Origin: Endozoicomonas sp. Mp262
GTDB taxonomy: Bacteria > Pseudomonadota > Gammaproteobacteria > Pseudomonadales > Endozoicomonadaceae
Length of the DNA stretch: 64,000 nucleotides
Assembly (NCBI RefSeq): GCF_025643335.1
Contig: NZ_CP092489.1
Coordinates: 4,040,501 to 4,104,500, forward strand
Reading direction: 5' to 3'
The position numbers and the translations under genes are program-made. Of this stretch, positions 33,140 through 43,190 are shown piece by piece. The notes beneath the pieces were generated by a model. The model was not told where the DNA came from. It worked only from the letters and a program-made list of their open reading frames with translations, and did no database searches. Numbering within the stretch: the stretch's first letter is position 1; every line of letters starts with the position of its first letter.

Positions 33140-33216
33140 CGGAGCGTAGCGCAGCCTGGTAGCGCACCACAATGGGGTTGTGGGGGTCGGAGGTTCAAAT
33201 CCTCTCGCTCCGACCA
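33140..33216 (+). tRNA. tRNA-Pro, anticodon GGG
   Basis: 77 bases including encoded CCA. Acceptor stem CGGAGCG/CGCTCCG, D stem GCGC/GCGC, anticodon stem CCACA/TGTGG around loop ATGGGGT (anticodon GGG at positions 34-36), T arm with GGTTCAAAT, discriminator A. Reads CCC/CCU proline codons. Nothing suggests integration at its 3' end. Confidence 0.95.
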
Positions 33217-33436
33217 TTATTAAACGACTATAAAAACCATTTCACACTTCTTTCTTCTTCCCATTTACCGTACAACCACCCAGACTATATATCAGACTAA
33301 TGCCCTCTGATCACCTCCTATTATTATACTCAAACAACAGAGACACAGAGTTTTTATACCTTAAAAAACCTCTGCGCCCTATGCTAAACAAAACACCTTT
33401 TCCGGCGCCCCTCTCGCCGGGAATAAGATAAAACCA

Positions 33437-33463
33437 AGCCTTTTTAAAGATTTTAAAAAGGCT
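33437..33463 (-). terminator. Terminator after hcp
   Basis: AGCCTTTTTAAA GAT TTTAAAAAGGCT, a 12-bp stem with 3-base loop, 24 bases past the hcp stop. The remaining spacer 33217-33436 contains a CACAGAGACACAGAG-type relic (33335-33349) and no gene. Confidence 0.65.
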
Positions 33464-33486
33464 AGGGGTATACACTCACTTCAAAC

Positions 33487-35151
33487 TTAAGCAACTGACA
33501 GAATCTGTTTTAAATCCTGTTCAACCGTTGAGGTCATTTTCAACTGGAATTTCTCAGTGAGAGTATCCAGCAAGTTCTCGGTAAGGAAAGCCGGAGGCGT
33601 TGGACCGGTATAAATATTTTTTACGCCCAGAGCCAGCAAGGTTAATAAAATAACTATTGCTTTTTGTTCAAACCATGAAAGTACCAGGGTCAAGGGAAGC
33701 TCATTAATATCGCAATCAAACTCGGCCGCCAGAGCCAAAGCCAGCTGAATGGCGGAATATGCATCATTACACTGACCAATATCCAGCAGCCGTGGAATAC
33801 CACCAATGTCGCCAAAATCCAGTTTATTAAATTTATATTTACCGCAGGCCAGCGTCAGGATCACACTGTCTTTAGGCACAGCTTCGGCCATATCCCTGAA
33901 ATAAGCACGTTCAGCCTTGTCACCATCACAGCCGCCAATCAGGAAAAAGTGCTTGATATCGCCGGACTTTACTTTTTCTATCACGGCAGGTGCCGCCTGC
34001 ATCAGGGCATTACGGGCAAAACCCGTGGTGATATAGTGAGGTATGTCATCCTGTTCAAAGCCCGGCAATGCCAGTGCTTTATCGATGACCCGGGTGAAAT
34101 CATGCCCCTCGATATGTTGAACACCAGGCCATCCCACACTATTGCAGGTAAATATCCGATCCCCATAATTTCCAATGGTGGGATCAATAATGCAGTTTGA
34201 GGTCATCACAATAGCACCGGGAAACTGTGCAAACTCACGCTGCTGGTTTTGCCAGGCACTACCGTAATTACCTACCAGATGAGGGTATTTTTTTAGTTGA
34301 GGGTAAGCATGGGCAGGCAACATCTCCCCGTTAGTGTATACATTAATTCCCTTCCCTTCGGTCTGTTTGAGAATAGATTCCAGGTCAATCAAATCATGGC
34401 CTGAAACCAAAATCGCTTTTCCGGCTACCGAACGGGTATTAACCCGGGTTGGCTCCGGATCACCAAAGGTTTCTGTTTCCCCTTTATCCAGCATTTCCAT
34501 AATGCGGTAATTGAACAATCCAATGGACATGGCATTATCAAGCAGAGCCTGAATCTCTTGTGGATCTGAACCCAACCAGGCCATATGCCTGTGAAACTCG
34601 GCATAAATCACATCATCACGCTCTCCAAGCACCCTGGCATGCTCCATATAAGCCGCTGCCCCTTTGAGGGCATAGAGATTGAGCAGGCGCAAACCGATAA
34701 CATCCTCACCCACGGTATCTTTTCCCCGGTTGGGCAGTAACTCCGGTGCCTGAAACAGTAAACCCGCCTTATCTTTAGCCAGTGAAAACGAAGCGGGACC
34801 CATTAAAACTTCAGGCTGACGACCATTGGCAGCACACTTGTTTTCATACGCTGCCCGAAGCCAGTCCCTGGCTTGCTCTGCCTCCCGGGCAAGTTGAACA
34901 ATCCGGTGATCATCAAAGTTAACATTGGTTAATGTGGCAAAAAACGCCTGGGGTACAAACGCATCAAGATCCGGGTTAATGATCCCTTCTTCTCTGGCAA
35001 CCAGGGCGTAGGCAGAGACTCCCTGAAGCATGTAGATCAGCACATCCTGCAAATCAGATGTCACTGCATTTTTCCCACACAGGCCACGAACATATGCACA
35101 GCCATTACCGGCAGGGGTTCGAATAGTTTGCTCACACTGGATGCAGAACAT
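33487..35151 (-). CDS. hcp: Hybrid cluster protein (class II), protein S-nitrosylase / NO-related reductase
   Basis: 554 residues. N-terminal Cys motif [20 protein letters not shown] then GLCGKN: C-x2-C-x11-C-x6-C, the class II form with a [2Fe-2S] cluster. Further cluster ligands are in [16 protein letters not shown] and [16 protein letters not shown]. In E. coli Hcp reduces NO and initiates protein S-nitrosylation. The reductase partner Hcr is absent next to it. An NsrR-like palindrome lies 18 bases before the start, so induction by nitrosative stress is expected. Confidence 0.95.
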   Translation of the reverse strand: MFCIQCEQTIRTPAGNGCAYVRGLCGKNAVTSDLQDVLIYMLQGVSAYALVAREEGIINPDLDAFVPQAFFATLTNVNFDDHRIVQLAREAEQARDWLRAAYENKCAANGRQPEVLMGPASFSLAKDKAGLLFQAPELLPNRGKDTVGEDVIGLRLLNLYALKGAAAYMEHARVLGERDDVIYAEFHRHMAWLGSDPQEIQALLDNAMSIGLFNYRIMEMLDKGETETFGDPEPTRVNTRSVAGKAILVSGHDLIDLESILKQTEGKGINVYTNGEMLPAHAYPQLKKYPHLVGNYGSAWQNQQREFAQFPGAIVMTSNCIIDPTIGNYGDRIFTCNSVGWPGVQHIEGHDFTRVIDKALALPGFEQDDIPHYITTGFARNALMQAAPAVIEKVKSGDIKHFFLIGGCDGDKAERAYFRDMAEAVPKDSVILTLACGKYKFNKLDFGDIGGIPRLLDIGQCNDAYSAIQLALALAAEFDCDINELPLTLVLSWFEQKAIVILLTLLALGVKNIYTGPTPPAFLTENLLDTLTEKFQLKMTSTVEQDLKQILSVA

Positions 35152-35168
35152 AATTCATCACTCATATT

Positions 35169-35191
35169 AAGATGCATAAAATATGCATCTT
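35169..35191 (-). promoter_or_regulatory. NsrR-type operator upstream of hcp
   Basis: AAGATGCAT AAAAT ATGCATCTT, a perfect 9-bp-arm palindrome matching the gammaproteobacterial NsrR consensus (AAGATGCAT-N5-ATGCATCTT). It ends 18 bases before the ATG of hcp, a classic NsrR target. Confidence 0.85.
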
Positions 35192-35292
35192 AATATAAAG
35201 AGAAATAGTTCCTTTACCCAGGATTCCACTGGCTAAAGCCATAAACTATTGACTCAGATCAACTTGCAAAAGCAATCTATTTACCAGGACAA

Positions 35293-35673
35293 TCAAAGCA
35301 ACCACCTAACACCCTGATAACCAGCCCATGTCCCTACCAAACAAATAATGACGCTTATTACAATATAAACGACAGCCTCTGGTAAATGGTTGGACTGAAT
35401 AAGCCGGAAACTATCCAGGGAAAAAGTCGAAAAGGTAGTTAAGGCACCAAGAAAACCGGTAATAGCCAGATTTTTCCATACAGGTGGTAACATGGCCTTT
35501 TCAACCAGGCAGTACCAGCCAATTCCTATAAGCACAGATCCCAGAACATTGACGGTTAAAGTGGGTAAGGGATAGAGGTGACTGTTCCCGGATACCGCAA
35601 AACGGCCATAAATAAAAGAACGCAACAGTGCACCCAGTGCACCACCCATAGCAACAGCAAGATAATTTATCAT
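35293..35673 (-). CDS. crcB: Fluoride channel CrcB/Fluc
   Basis: 126 residues from ATG 35673: INYLAVAMGGALGALLRSFI, then NVLGSVLIGIGWY and FLGALTTFSTFSLDSFRL, the defining GALxR, N-x-x-GS and TFSTFS motifs. Four membrane helices. Dimers export fluoride. The open frame extends upstream to 35772 but adds non-family residues. No fluoride riboswitch was recognised before it. Confidence 0.92.
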   Translation of the reverse strand: MINYLAVAMGGALGALLRSFIYGRFAVSGNSHLYPLPTLTVNVLGSVLIGIGWYCLVEKAMLPPVWKNLAITGFLGALTTFSTFSLDSFRLIQSNHLPEAVVYIVISVIICLVGTWAGYQGVRWLL

Positions 35674-35910
35674 AAGTAACTCGGGGAGCCGTCCCCAACA
35701 CCTGACAGAAAGCATCAAGAACGCTGAAACGGCAACACAATAAATCAGGAGACATATCAATGTCCCATGCAAACCACTGTTTATCAGTTTAAAAAAAGGA
35801 TAAAAACATAATTATACCTGATCCAGCTCCAGACTTAACCCGACAGATCATTGAAAGAGTTTTGAAGGCAATGACCGGGATCGTTATCCCAAGCCTTAAA
35901 AAATAATATT

Positions 35911-35923
35911 GATAATCATTATC
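35911..35923 (+). promoter_or_regulatory. Fur box before hugZ
   Basis: GATAATCATTATC with flanking TT/ATTTG; this is the core of the Fur 19-mer and self-complementary over its outer arms. It lies 111 bases before the hugZ ATG. Confidence 0.75.
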
Positions 35924-36033
35924 ATTTGATTATAATTCAATCATTGATTGTTCAGTCAAACCACGCCCTACTATCAAACGGCAGTGGTCATATTTATTCA
36001 TAAGCAGTCCACAAAAGTCTGCTACTTAATACT

Positions 36034-36756
36034 ATGAGACCCCGTATGGAACGCAAAGAAGAAGCTGCCTTTGACGCCCGATCACTAATGCTCAAAGAAT
36101 ACAGCGGCATTCTTTCAACACACTCTCATGATGTGCCCGGCTACCCTTTTGGCTCCGTAATGCCTTATTGCCTTGATAAGGAAGGATGCCCCTTAATACT
36201 AATCAGCCGAATTGCCCAGCACACCAAAAACATCCAGGAAAACCCGAGGGTTTCATTAATCATCACAGAAAGCCATGTTGATGATGCCCACCTGGGCGCT
36301 CGACTGACCTGGATTGGAGATGCCGAGCTGATCGAAGACCACAGCGAGATAGCAAAGCGTTATTACTCTTTCTTTCCCCAATCACAGGATTACCATAAAA
36401 CCCACCGCTTTGATTTCTATCGGATCAACCTGGTTAGGGCGCGCTATATTGGCGGTTTTGGTAAAATTTTCTGGATCAAGAATGAGCTTTTAACCAAAGT
36501 TAATCCATTTGTTGGTGAAACTGAAACCAATATGATTAAGCATATGAATGAAGATCATATTGATGCCATGGTCAAATATTGCAAGGCTGCCAATATTGAA
36601 TTACCGGAAGGTATTGAACCTCGTATGGCCGGTATCAATAGTGAAGGCATACATCTATTGATTGACAGGAAACTTGTTTTTATCCGATTTTCCAATGAAG
36701 TCCAACAGCCAGTAGAAGTCCGACAGCAATTGGTGGCAATGGCAAAAATAGCCTGA
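36034..36756 (+). CDS. HugZ-family haem utilisation protein
   Basis: 240 residues. The N-terminal split-barrel flavin/haem domain reads HSHDVPGYPFGSVMPYCLDK then PLILISRIAQHTKNI; a C-terminal DUF2470-like helical part has MIKHMNEDHIDAMVKYC, with His residues used in haem binding by the family. HugZ/HutZ proteins open or handle haem so that iron can be used. A Fur box upstream and the adjoining convergent haem transporter genes fit this. Confidence 0.87.
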   Translation: MRPRMERKEEAAFDARSLMLKEYSGILSTHSHDVPGYPFGSVMPYCLDKEGCPLILISRIAQHTKNIQENPRVSLIITESHVDDAHLGARLTWIGDAELIEDHSEIAKRYYSFFPQSQDYHKTHRFDFYRINLVRARYIGGFGKIFWIKNELLTKVNPFVGETETNMIKHMNEDHIDAMVKYCKAANIELPEGIEPRMAGINSEGIHLLIDRKLVFIRFSNEVQQPVEVRQQLVAMAKIA

Positions 36757-36793
36757 CTCGTCGACCCAGAAATCTCCCGCTTTCAAACGGCCC

Positions 36794-37570
36794 CTAGCAG
36801 TTCACAACCAGGGGGCATTTCTGTGAAGGATGCTCAGTTATACTCACCTGAATATTAAAAACCTTTTCGATGATACCCGGTGTTAGCACCTCGAAAGGCT
36901 TGCCTTCTGCAACCAGTTGTCCCTGCTGGAGAATAATAATCCTGTCCGCATACCGGGCAGCCAGATTCAGGTCATGGAGAATTACAAGCACCCCCAAACC
37001 TGCATCCGCCTGCGCCCGGGCCACCCTCAAAGTCTGCTGTTGATGGGCGGGGTCCAGGGTCGATGTGGGTTCATCCAGCAATAGATATCTCGGACCCAGA
37101 GGACACTCATCCCATATCTGGCACAGCACCCTGGCCATATGAACCCGCTGTCTTTCACCCCCTGACAGGGTGGTATACAGCCGGTTTCTTAGCTCCAGGC
37201 AATCCACTTTCTCCAGTGCTTGCCGGGCAATGATACGGTTGCTTTGATGATCTGTTGCACAGGGAATTCGTCCTAATAACACCACCTCTTCAACGGTAAA
37301 TGGAAAACTGAGAGAAGAGGATTGAGGCAATACTCCCATCATCAGCGCCTTTTCCGCCTGAGACCATTGTTTGCGGCCATTTAGAATGACTTCACCGGCA
37401 ACTATTTTACGGTCTCCGGTAATCGCCTTCATTAATGTGCTTTTTCCTGCACCATTAGGCCCAAGGATAGCAACAACTTCTCCCGTAGAGATAGTGAGAC
37501 TGACAGAGTCCAGCAGCGTTTTATTACCCGCCTGAACACTGACGTTTATTAAGCTGAGTTTATTATCCAT
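36794..37570 (-). CDS. hmuV: Haem ABC transporter ATPase
   Basis: 258 residues. Walker A VAILGPNGAGKSTLMKAI, Q-loop GVLPQSSSL, signature TLSGGERQRVHMARVL, Walker B RYLLLDEPTSTLD, H-loop VILHDLNLAARYAD. HmuV-type proteins drive haem import with the HmuU permease, which is encoded directly upstream (1 base apart). Confidence 0.92.
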   Translation of the reverse strand: MDNKLSLINVSVQAGNKTLLDSVSLTISTGEVVAILGPNGAGKSTLMKAITGDRKIVAGEVILNGRKQWSQAEKALMMGVLPQSSSLSFPFTVEEVVLLGRIPCATDHQSNRIIARQALEKVDCLELRNRLYTTLSGGERQRVHMARVLCQIWDECPLGPRYLLLDEPTSTLDPAHQQQTLRVARAQADAGLGVLVILHDLNLAARYADRIIILQQGQLVAEGKPFEVLTPGIIEKVFNIQVSITEHPSQKCPLVVNC

Positions 37571-37571
37571 A

Positions 37572-38621
37572 TCAGGCTATCCGCTGGCGTTGCTGCCAAA
37601 GCATCGACATAAAGAAAGGGGCTCCCATTAACGCAGTAACGATACCAATAGGCAGTTCTGCCGGAGCCACAATGACCCTTGCAACCATATCAGCCATCAC
37701 CAGCAAAATACCGCCCAGCATCGCTGATGCTGGCAATAGCACCCGGTGATCCGGCCCTGCCAGCAACCGGATAAGGTGGGGAACAACGAGTCCTACAAAA
37801 CCGATCATGCCACTAACAGAAACAGAAACGCCCACAGCAATAGCAGAGAGAGTAATAAGCTCAAGTTTAACCCGCTGGACATTAATACCCAGATGGCGGG
37901 CTTCCGACTCACCCAATAGCAAGGCATTAATGGTCTGCCCATAACCACACAACAACAGGATAACAGGCAACAGAATAACAACACAGGTAAGAACCAGACT
38001 CCAGGTGGCTCCACCAATACTTCCCATTTGCCAGTAGGTTAAACTACGCAAACTGATATCATCGGTAATATACGTCAATACTCCTATACTCGCCCCAACC
38101 AAGGCATTAATCGCAACACCGGCCAGTAACATGGTGGCAACAGATGTACCATTACCTGTTGTTCCGGTTTGGTAGACCAGCCAGGTAGCGGCAATACCGC
38201 CAATAAAAGCAAACAGGGAAATGCTAACACTTTGCAAAAAACCATCGGTGGCACCCGCAAATAAAGTAGAACCCAGTACAATTGCGACACTGGCCCCTAA
38301 CGCCGAACCACTGGCAACACCAATAATACTGGGATCCGCCAGGGGATTGCGAAACAACCCCTGCATGGAGGCTCCAGCGATAGCCAAAGAGCCACCCACT
38401 ATAAGGCCAGTCAATGTACGGGGTAACCGAATGGATTCAATAATAAGGGCAAGCGATTCATTACCAGGGCCATGTATAAACCCCAGGTGCTCAAAAAGTA
38501 CCCCCAGAATATCACAGGGAGAAATGGAAACCGGTCCAGTACCCACTGAGACCACCACCACAGCCGACAATACAATGGCTAGTCCAATTAATAATAACAT
38601 CGAACGACGACTACGACTCAT
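37572..38621 (-). CDS. hmuU: Haem ABC transporter permease (FecCD family)
   Basis: 349 residues with about ten membrane helices. FecCD signatures: IRLPRTLTGLIVGGSLAIAG then MQGLFRNPLADPSIIGV and GFVGLVVPHLIRLLAGPDHR. Works with HmuV. A periplasmic haem-binding gene (hutB/hmuT) normally lies just upstream; it is not present before the IS at 38879, so it may have been lost or lies elsewhere. Confidence 0.92.
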   Translation of the reverse strand: MSRSRRSMLLLIGLAIVLSAVVVVSVGTGPVSISPCDILGVLFEHLGFIHGPGNESLALIIESIRLPRTLTGLIVGGSLAIAGASMQGLFRNPLADPSIIGVASGSALGASVAIVLGSTLFAGATDGFLQSVSISLFAFIGGIAATWLVYQTGTTGNGTSVATMLLAGVAINALVGASIGVLTYITDDISLRSLTYWQMGSIGGATWSLVLTCVVILLPVILLLCGYGQTINALLLGESEARHLGINVQRVKLELITLSAIAVGVSVSVSGMIGFVGLVVPHLIRLLAGPDHRVLLPASAMLGGILLVMADMVARVIVAPAELPIGIVTALMGAPFFMSMLWQQRQRIA

Positions 38622-38755
38622 TAATCACTCCGGCTAATAGAGGTTGCAATAAGAATCAACCTTATAACAACAGAACTTAAAAGCCTGTTTCAAAAATTGA
38701 CCGTAAGGTTACTTAAGCAAAAGTATATATTCAACAAGATAAATATAAATTGTTT

Positions 38756-38772
38756 GTATTTTTATCATTATC
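38756..38772 (-). promoter_or_regulatory. Possible Fur half-site before hmuUV
   Basis: TGTATTTTTATCATTATC contains one perfect Fur half (ATCATTATC, 38764-38772) with a poor second half. Location 135-150 bases before hmuU is reasonable. Weak by itself. Confidence 0.35.
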
Positions 38773-38878
38773 ACTCGAAAGGTGTATTGGCCTCACTTCT
38801 TACAGCAATTTATAATGGGTATTAAAAAACTCAAGTCCCTGGAAAGTTGCTAATAAACCACACTCATCTATATTTCCA

Positions 38879-40484
38879 CAGCAATTCCCGCAAACCAGAT
38901 TCCGGCTGGCACATTTTCAGTTAATTAAAAATGATTTTATCGCGGATGAACAGAGCCAGACTGCTGCTATATCGGCAGTCGGTTTTAATGACAGGTAACA
39001 CAGGTCACAGGGCTAACATCAACGCTCTATGTCGTATCGACAGTCAGCAACTTCAAGCTCACACTTCGCCCTTCAATGATAGCTGTAAATACGTCTGTCC
39101 AGTTATCAATGCAGAACCAGTCAAACAGCCCTCGTATGGCATGCCAGAATGCCTTTTTAGACTTTTTTATCTTGAGCGCTTCCTGGAAGAGCTTGCAAGA
39201 CAGTTGTTCTATCTGGTTGATGAGGAAGGCCGTAAAAGTCAGGCATGCCAGATTGCTGGCCAGATGCTGCTTTCCGTGCCCGTAATTGTGTTCGAGATGG
39301 TAGCCCTGTGTTTTCAGTGTATTGAACGTTTCGTTTTCAATTTTCCATTTAGCGCGTGCTCCTCGCATGAATTTATTCACGTTCTCGGCTGAAAGCTCAA
39401 TGTCCGTGACCCAGGTGTTGACGTACTTCTTGTTGCCCTCTGGATCAATTTCTATATATTCGAGAAAGTTAACCAGCACATCCGGGTGTGACTTGTTAAT
39501 GGGGGCACCATTCACAAACCGGAACCAGTGCGTAAACCCTTTATCATCGGTATATTCATAGCGCACCACTTTGTCTGCACAATCCAGCTCATCGACGGCC
39601 TGGTATAACGACTCATGGGTTGAATCCTTTGCCACCATAATGAAGCTATAGCCAAAGGACTTTACCAACTTGATGGTCGGTCCATCTGAGTACAGGTCAT
39701 CAAAAGTCAGAACCAGTGGCAGGTGCGGATGCTCTCTGGATAAATTCGCCAATAGCCGCTTGAGCGCTACCTTCTCACAATCATTCTTTGACGCATCAAC
39801 TTGTTTGATGATGGGTTCAGGCATTAAAGGTAATACTTCTTTCTTGCCCGGCTTTACCAGACAGCAGGCCAGTAACTGATGGTAGTATTGCGGATTTTTG
39901 CTGCCTGGCTTTTTTACACAACACTCAGGACAACTAATCTTCCCTGAGCAAAAGTGCCCCGTACCATCGATAGGCGCAAGATACCCTTCCTCAAAATAAG
40001 TGAACTGCTTAAGCCGCCCAGATCGTTGCACAAAGGCAAACAGGCGGGTAAAGAACTTCCTTAAATAGCGTGTTTCGATAGGGTCAATCAGATCCCTCAG
40101 ATAGGTATCACTGGGGACACAGCTGACATTGTACATCGACTTTAAGTTCTTGAGCCTATCTGGGTTATTGACACAATCCTGATCAAAAGCCAGTAATGAA
40201 GGGTATTTCAGGTGCATGACTGCCAGGCCACTCATGACCGCATCATGAAGGACAATTTTGTCATGTTGGCTTTTCTTGCGAAAGTCTGGAATTTGACCCG
40301 CTTCATCAGAGACTATTTTGAGCAGTTTTTCAGCAATGGTTCTTGGTTTCGTTAGCGGCACAACATGAGCATCGTTATTATTATTGTGGTGAAATTCTAC
40401 CGGATAGTCTGCGATTTTAGCAAGAGGCTACCAAGCTACAGCCCTTGTTATTAAGGGCTTTAATCAAGTCTGCGGGAATTGCTG
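38879..40484 (-). mobile_element. Insertion sequence, 1606 bp, CAGCAATTCCCG ends
   Basis: Ends CAGCAATTCCCGC (38879) and GCGGGAATTGCTG (40484) are exact inverted copies over 13 bp. The 9-bp direct repeat ATATTTCCA flanks it at 38870-38878 and 40485-40493. It encodes a single DDE transposase. Same family as the copies at 51215 and 55929, but a different member. It separates the haem operon from what lay upstream. Confidence 0.93.
39027..40361 (-). CDS. DDE transposase (IS4-like superfamily)
   Basis: 444 residues. A DDE fold of the DDE_Tnp_1/IS4 type: LAPIDGTGHFCSGKISCPEC (first Asp, with a Cys cluster), TFDDLYSDGPTIKLVKSFG (second Asp), and KIENETFNTLKTQGYHLEHN (Glu). Related to the 455-residue transposase of the 51215 and 55929 elements. 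It looks intact. The exact ISfinder family cannot be named by eye. Confidence 0.88.
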   Translation of the reverse strand: MPLTKPRTIAEKLLKIVSDEAGQIPDFRKKSQHDKIVLHDAVMSGLAVMHLKYPSLLAFDQDCVNNPDRLKNLKSMYNVSCVPSDTYLRDLIDPIETRYLRKFFTRLFAFVQRSGRLKQFTYFEEGYLAPIDGTGHFCSGKISCPECCVKKPGSKNPQYYHQLLACCLVKPGKKEVLPLMPEPIIKQVDASKNDCEKVALKRLLANLSREHPHLPLVLTFDDLYSDGPTIKLVKSFGYSFIMVAKDSTHESLYQAVDELDCADKVVRYEYTDDKGFTHWFRFVNGAPINKSHPDVLVNFLEYIEIDPEGNKKYVNTWVTDIELSAENVNKFMRGARAKWKIENETFNTLKTQGYHLEHNYGHGKQHLASNLACLTFTAFLINQIEQLSCKLFQEALKIKKSKKAFWHAIRGLFDWFCIDNWTDVFTAIIEGRSVSLKLLTVDTT

Positions 40485-40574
40485 ATATTTCCACCTAGTA
40501 ACACCCTTACTTACAAAACCCTGTTAACCTAACAGCAAGAAATTATATAAGTGTTTTTTCTGAGAGACATCATC

Positions 40575-41828
40575 ATGAACAGGTCAAAATATGAAATAAG
40601 CAATTATATATCCCTTATTATATTTATTGCTTTTACCTTATCACTTCAAAACTCATGGGCGGGCAAAAATAAACCTCAAGCAACCCGATACGAAAAGGAA
40701 ACAAAAACAACAATGAGTAAAAGTAGAAGTTTTATAAACTGGGTTACTGATAGAGTCCGAAAAAAACAACGTTCAACAGTTAGAGCTCAGACCTTATCAG
40801 ATCTTTCGGCCAGTGATGGTTTCTCAGCTGGAAATGCGCCAACCCATCCAGATCAAAACATTTACCACGAACTAATATTTAGGGTAAACACAAGTCCAGA
40901 TATTCGGGCCAGTTGGGATGCCTTAAATAGTAATTCATCATACGAGTCATATCGAGATAACAGAAATAGTTACACAAGCACAACATTCAGAGCAGGCACC
41001 AGTAAAAGCAAATCCCTGGATGATTTGGATTCAGAACAACAACCTGACATAAGTGTTATTGACTGGAGCAGTCGCTATGATAGTACTATGACACTTCAGG
41101 ATTCTAGTTCTGTTATGCTAGAAGAGACCAACCTCATGGATTCTGTTATAGACGTTATACCACCTCCCACCCCCCGTTTTGCGCAGCAAGAAATCTATTT
41201 AAGAACTCATCTTATGCAATTGGGAAAAATAAAAGAAATGCAACAGGAGTTAATCAGTAATATAGTTAATACTTCAGAACATAAAGGATATAGATCACCT
41301 ATTCTGTTAAATAAAACAGAATGCATGAAACATGAAGAAGAAAACTTACTGGCATTTCAAAAATTATTTTTCGATGAATATGATAAGTTTTCAGCTAATG
41401 ACAAACTCTTGACCATAAGTGATGAAGAGCGAACCTGTCATTATTCATTTGTTATTGTCATACTGGTATTATGGATTGATAGTTTTAATAAAATTTTTCA
41501 ACCAGTTAATTTAGTAGAAGGTAGATTCCATATTGTCTCTGATTTTTTATGTCAACTAAATACACTTTGGAGGCATTCCTTTAAAAGAATTACCACACAG
41601 ATTGCCATTCTTTGTAATCTCGAACCCGGGCTGGCTATAGATTTCAGTATGGTATTAACAAAAGCCGGTCCCCTGTCACCCGATAAAAAACTTATTAACG
41701 TTGCACGTTATACTGATACACGAAAAATAATGCTTCAAGCATTATTTGACCATATAGCCAAATGCGATCAGGATGTTTATGTATTGACTACTGAGGGCAT
41801 TCACTTCACAGTCGCAGTGGGCGTATAG
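40575..41828 (+). CDS. Secreted protein of unknown function
   Basis: 417 residues from ATG 40575, with a signal peptide (ISLIIFIAFTLSLQNSWA, cleavage before GKNK). A Ser/Thr-rich low-complexity part follows (about residues 25-190), then a more ordered helical C-terminal domain with two Cys (TECMKHEE, ERTCHYSF) and an end in DVYVLTTEGIHFTVAVGV. No family recognised. The base composition is more AT-rich than rarA next to it. It might be a secreted host-directed factor, but nothing proves this. Confidence 0.55.
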   Translation: MNRSKYEISNYISLIIFIAFTLSLQNSWAGKNKPQATRYEKETKTTMSKSRSFINWVTDRVRKKQRSTVRAQTLSDLSASDGFSAGNAPTHPDQNIYHELIFRVNTSPDIRASWDALNSNSSYESYRDNRNSYTSTTFRAGTSKSKSLDDLDSEQQPDISVIDWSSRYDSTMTLQDSSSVMLEETNLMDSVIDVIPPPTPRFAQQEIYLRTHLMQLGKIKEMQQELISNIVNTSEHKGYRSPILLNKTECMKHEEENLLAFQKLFFDEYDKFSANDKLLTISDEERTCHYSFVIVILVLWIDSFNKIFQPVNLVEGRFHIVSDFLCQLNTLWRHSFKRITTQIAILCNLEPGLAIDFSMVLTKAGPLSPDKKLINVARYTDTRKIMLQALFDHIAKCDQDVYVLTTEGIHFTVAVGV

Positions 41829-41838
41829 GGCCTGGTAA

Positions 41839-41867
41839 AGAAGAAAGCCATTTTACTGCTTTCTTCT
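41839..41867. terminator. Two-way hairpin between convergent genes
   Basis: AGAAGAAAGC (41839-41848) pairs with GCTTTCTTCT (41858-41867) over a 9-base loop. It starts 10 bases past the secreted protein gene and runs into the 3' end of rarA. Confidence 0.55.
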
Positions 41868-43190
41868 CTGTCTTCCGCTGGCCTGATCCCATACAGACAG
41901 TGTTGTCAGTTTCTCCCGAATTTTTATCTCAAGTCCCCGGTCATTGGGCTGATAATAACGACGAGGCTCCATGCCATCGGGGAAATAACACTCCCCAGCT
42001 GCATAAGCATTGGGTTCATCATGGGCATAACGATACTCTTTGCCATACCCCATACTGCCCATCATTTTGGTGGGTGCATTGCGCAGGTGTAGCGGCACTT
42101 CGTAGGACGGATTATTTTTTACATCCGTCAAGGCGGCTTTCCAGGCTTTATAAACCGCATTACTTTTGGGAGCACAGGCACAGTAAACGGTGGCATGGGC
42201 CAGTGCCAGCAACCCTTCCGGACTTCCTAGCCGCTCATAGGCCTGCCAGGCATTCATGGCAATTTCAAGAGCCCTGGGATCAGCATTACCAATATCTTCA
42301 CTGGCAATGGCCACCAGCCGACGAATCACATAGAGCGGATCCGCGCCACCATTAACAATACGAGCCGCCCAATAAAGCGCTCCATCCGGATTAGAACCCC
42401 GCACTGACTTGTGAAAAGCAGAAATCTGATCATAAAACGCCTCGCCACCTTTATCAAAACGGCGACCACTGTCTGATAAAATAGCGGTTACCGTCTCAGC
42501 CGTAATCATGCTCCCTTCACAAAGGTCCGCCGCTATTTCCAGAGTATTAAGTAACCGTCGTGCATCACCATCCGCATACCGGATCAGTACCTGCTCCGCT
42601 TCAGTATCCAGCTGAATTAGCTGATCACCCAACCCTCTGCCCACATCTGTCAAAGCCTGCTGCAATACATTTTTCAGCGCCATTTCATCAAGGGGTTTGA
42701 GCACATATACCCGGGCCCGGGATAACAACGCATTATTCAATTCAAAAGAGGGGTTTTCAGTGGTAGCGCCAATAAATATTACCGTGCCATCTTCAATATG
42801 GGGTAAAAAGGCATCCTGCTGGGATTTATTGAAGCGATGAACTTCATCCACAAACAATAAGGTCTTTCTGTTACTGGTAACACGAATATCCCTGGCCCGG
42901 CTAACGGCGACCCTGATATCTTTAACCCCGGATAACACTGCAGACAGTGTCTCGAAATGGGCATCACAGACAGAGGCAATCAGTCGAGCCAGTGTGGTCT
43001 TACCCACACCGGGCGGCCCCCAGAATACCATGGAATGAGCCGCACCCCGCTCCAATGCCTCTCTTAGCGGCTTACCCCGAGCCAGAATATGCTCCTGCCC
43101 CAGGTACTCATCCAAAGTTGCAGGCCGCATACGTGCGGCCAGGGGTTGATAAGGTTCCGTATCAACCGTGCCATCAAACAGCGAACTCAT
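41853..43190 (-). CDS. rarA: Replication-associated recombination protein RarA
   Basis: 445 residues. Clamp-loader-like AAA+ protein: [20 protein letters not shown], Walker [18 protein letters not shown], Walker [21 protein letters not shown], sensor [18 protein letters not shown], tetramerisation tail AYEVP-type ([15 protein letters not shown]). Acts at stalled forks. It overlaps the lolA stop by 4 bases; ftsK-lolA-rarA is the common gammaproteobacterial order. Confidence 0.96.
   Translation of the reverse strand: MSSLFDGTVDTEPYQPLAARMRPATLDEYLGQEHILARGKPLREALERGAAHSMVFWGPPGVGKTTLARLIASVCDAHFETLSAVLSGVKDIRVAVSRARDIRVTSNRKTLLFVDEVHRFNKSQQDAFLPHIEDGTVIFIGATTENPSFELNNALLSRARVYVLKPLDEMALKNVLQQALTDVGRGLGDQLIQLDTEAEQVLIRYADGDARRLLNTLEIAADLCEGSMITAETVTAILSDSGRRFDKGGEAFYDQISAFHKSVRGSNPDGALYWAARIVNGGADPLYVIRRLVAIASEDIGNADPRALEIAMNAWQAYERLGSPEGLLALAHATVYCACAPKSNAVYKAWKAALTDVKNNPSYEVPLHLRNAPTKMMGSMGYGKEYRYAHDEPNAYAAGECYFPDGMEPRRYYQPNDRGLEIKIREKLTTLSVWDQASGRQRRKQ

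Noticed and set aside
33140-33216. tRNA-Pro as an integration site for an island
   Set aside because: No direct repeat of the tRNA 3' end and no integrase gene in the flanking sequence; neighbours are ordinary genes.
35674-35772. Longer crcB start and a fluoride riboswitch before it
   Set aside because: The extension is not family-like and I could not find the conserved riboswitch elements.
38221-38637. 138-codon plus-strand frame over hmuU
   Set aside because: Mirror of a membrane-protein gene, biased composition, no start context.
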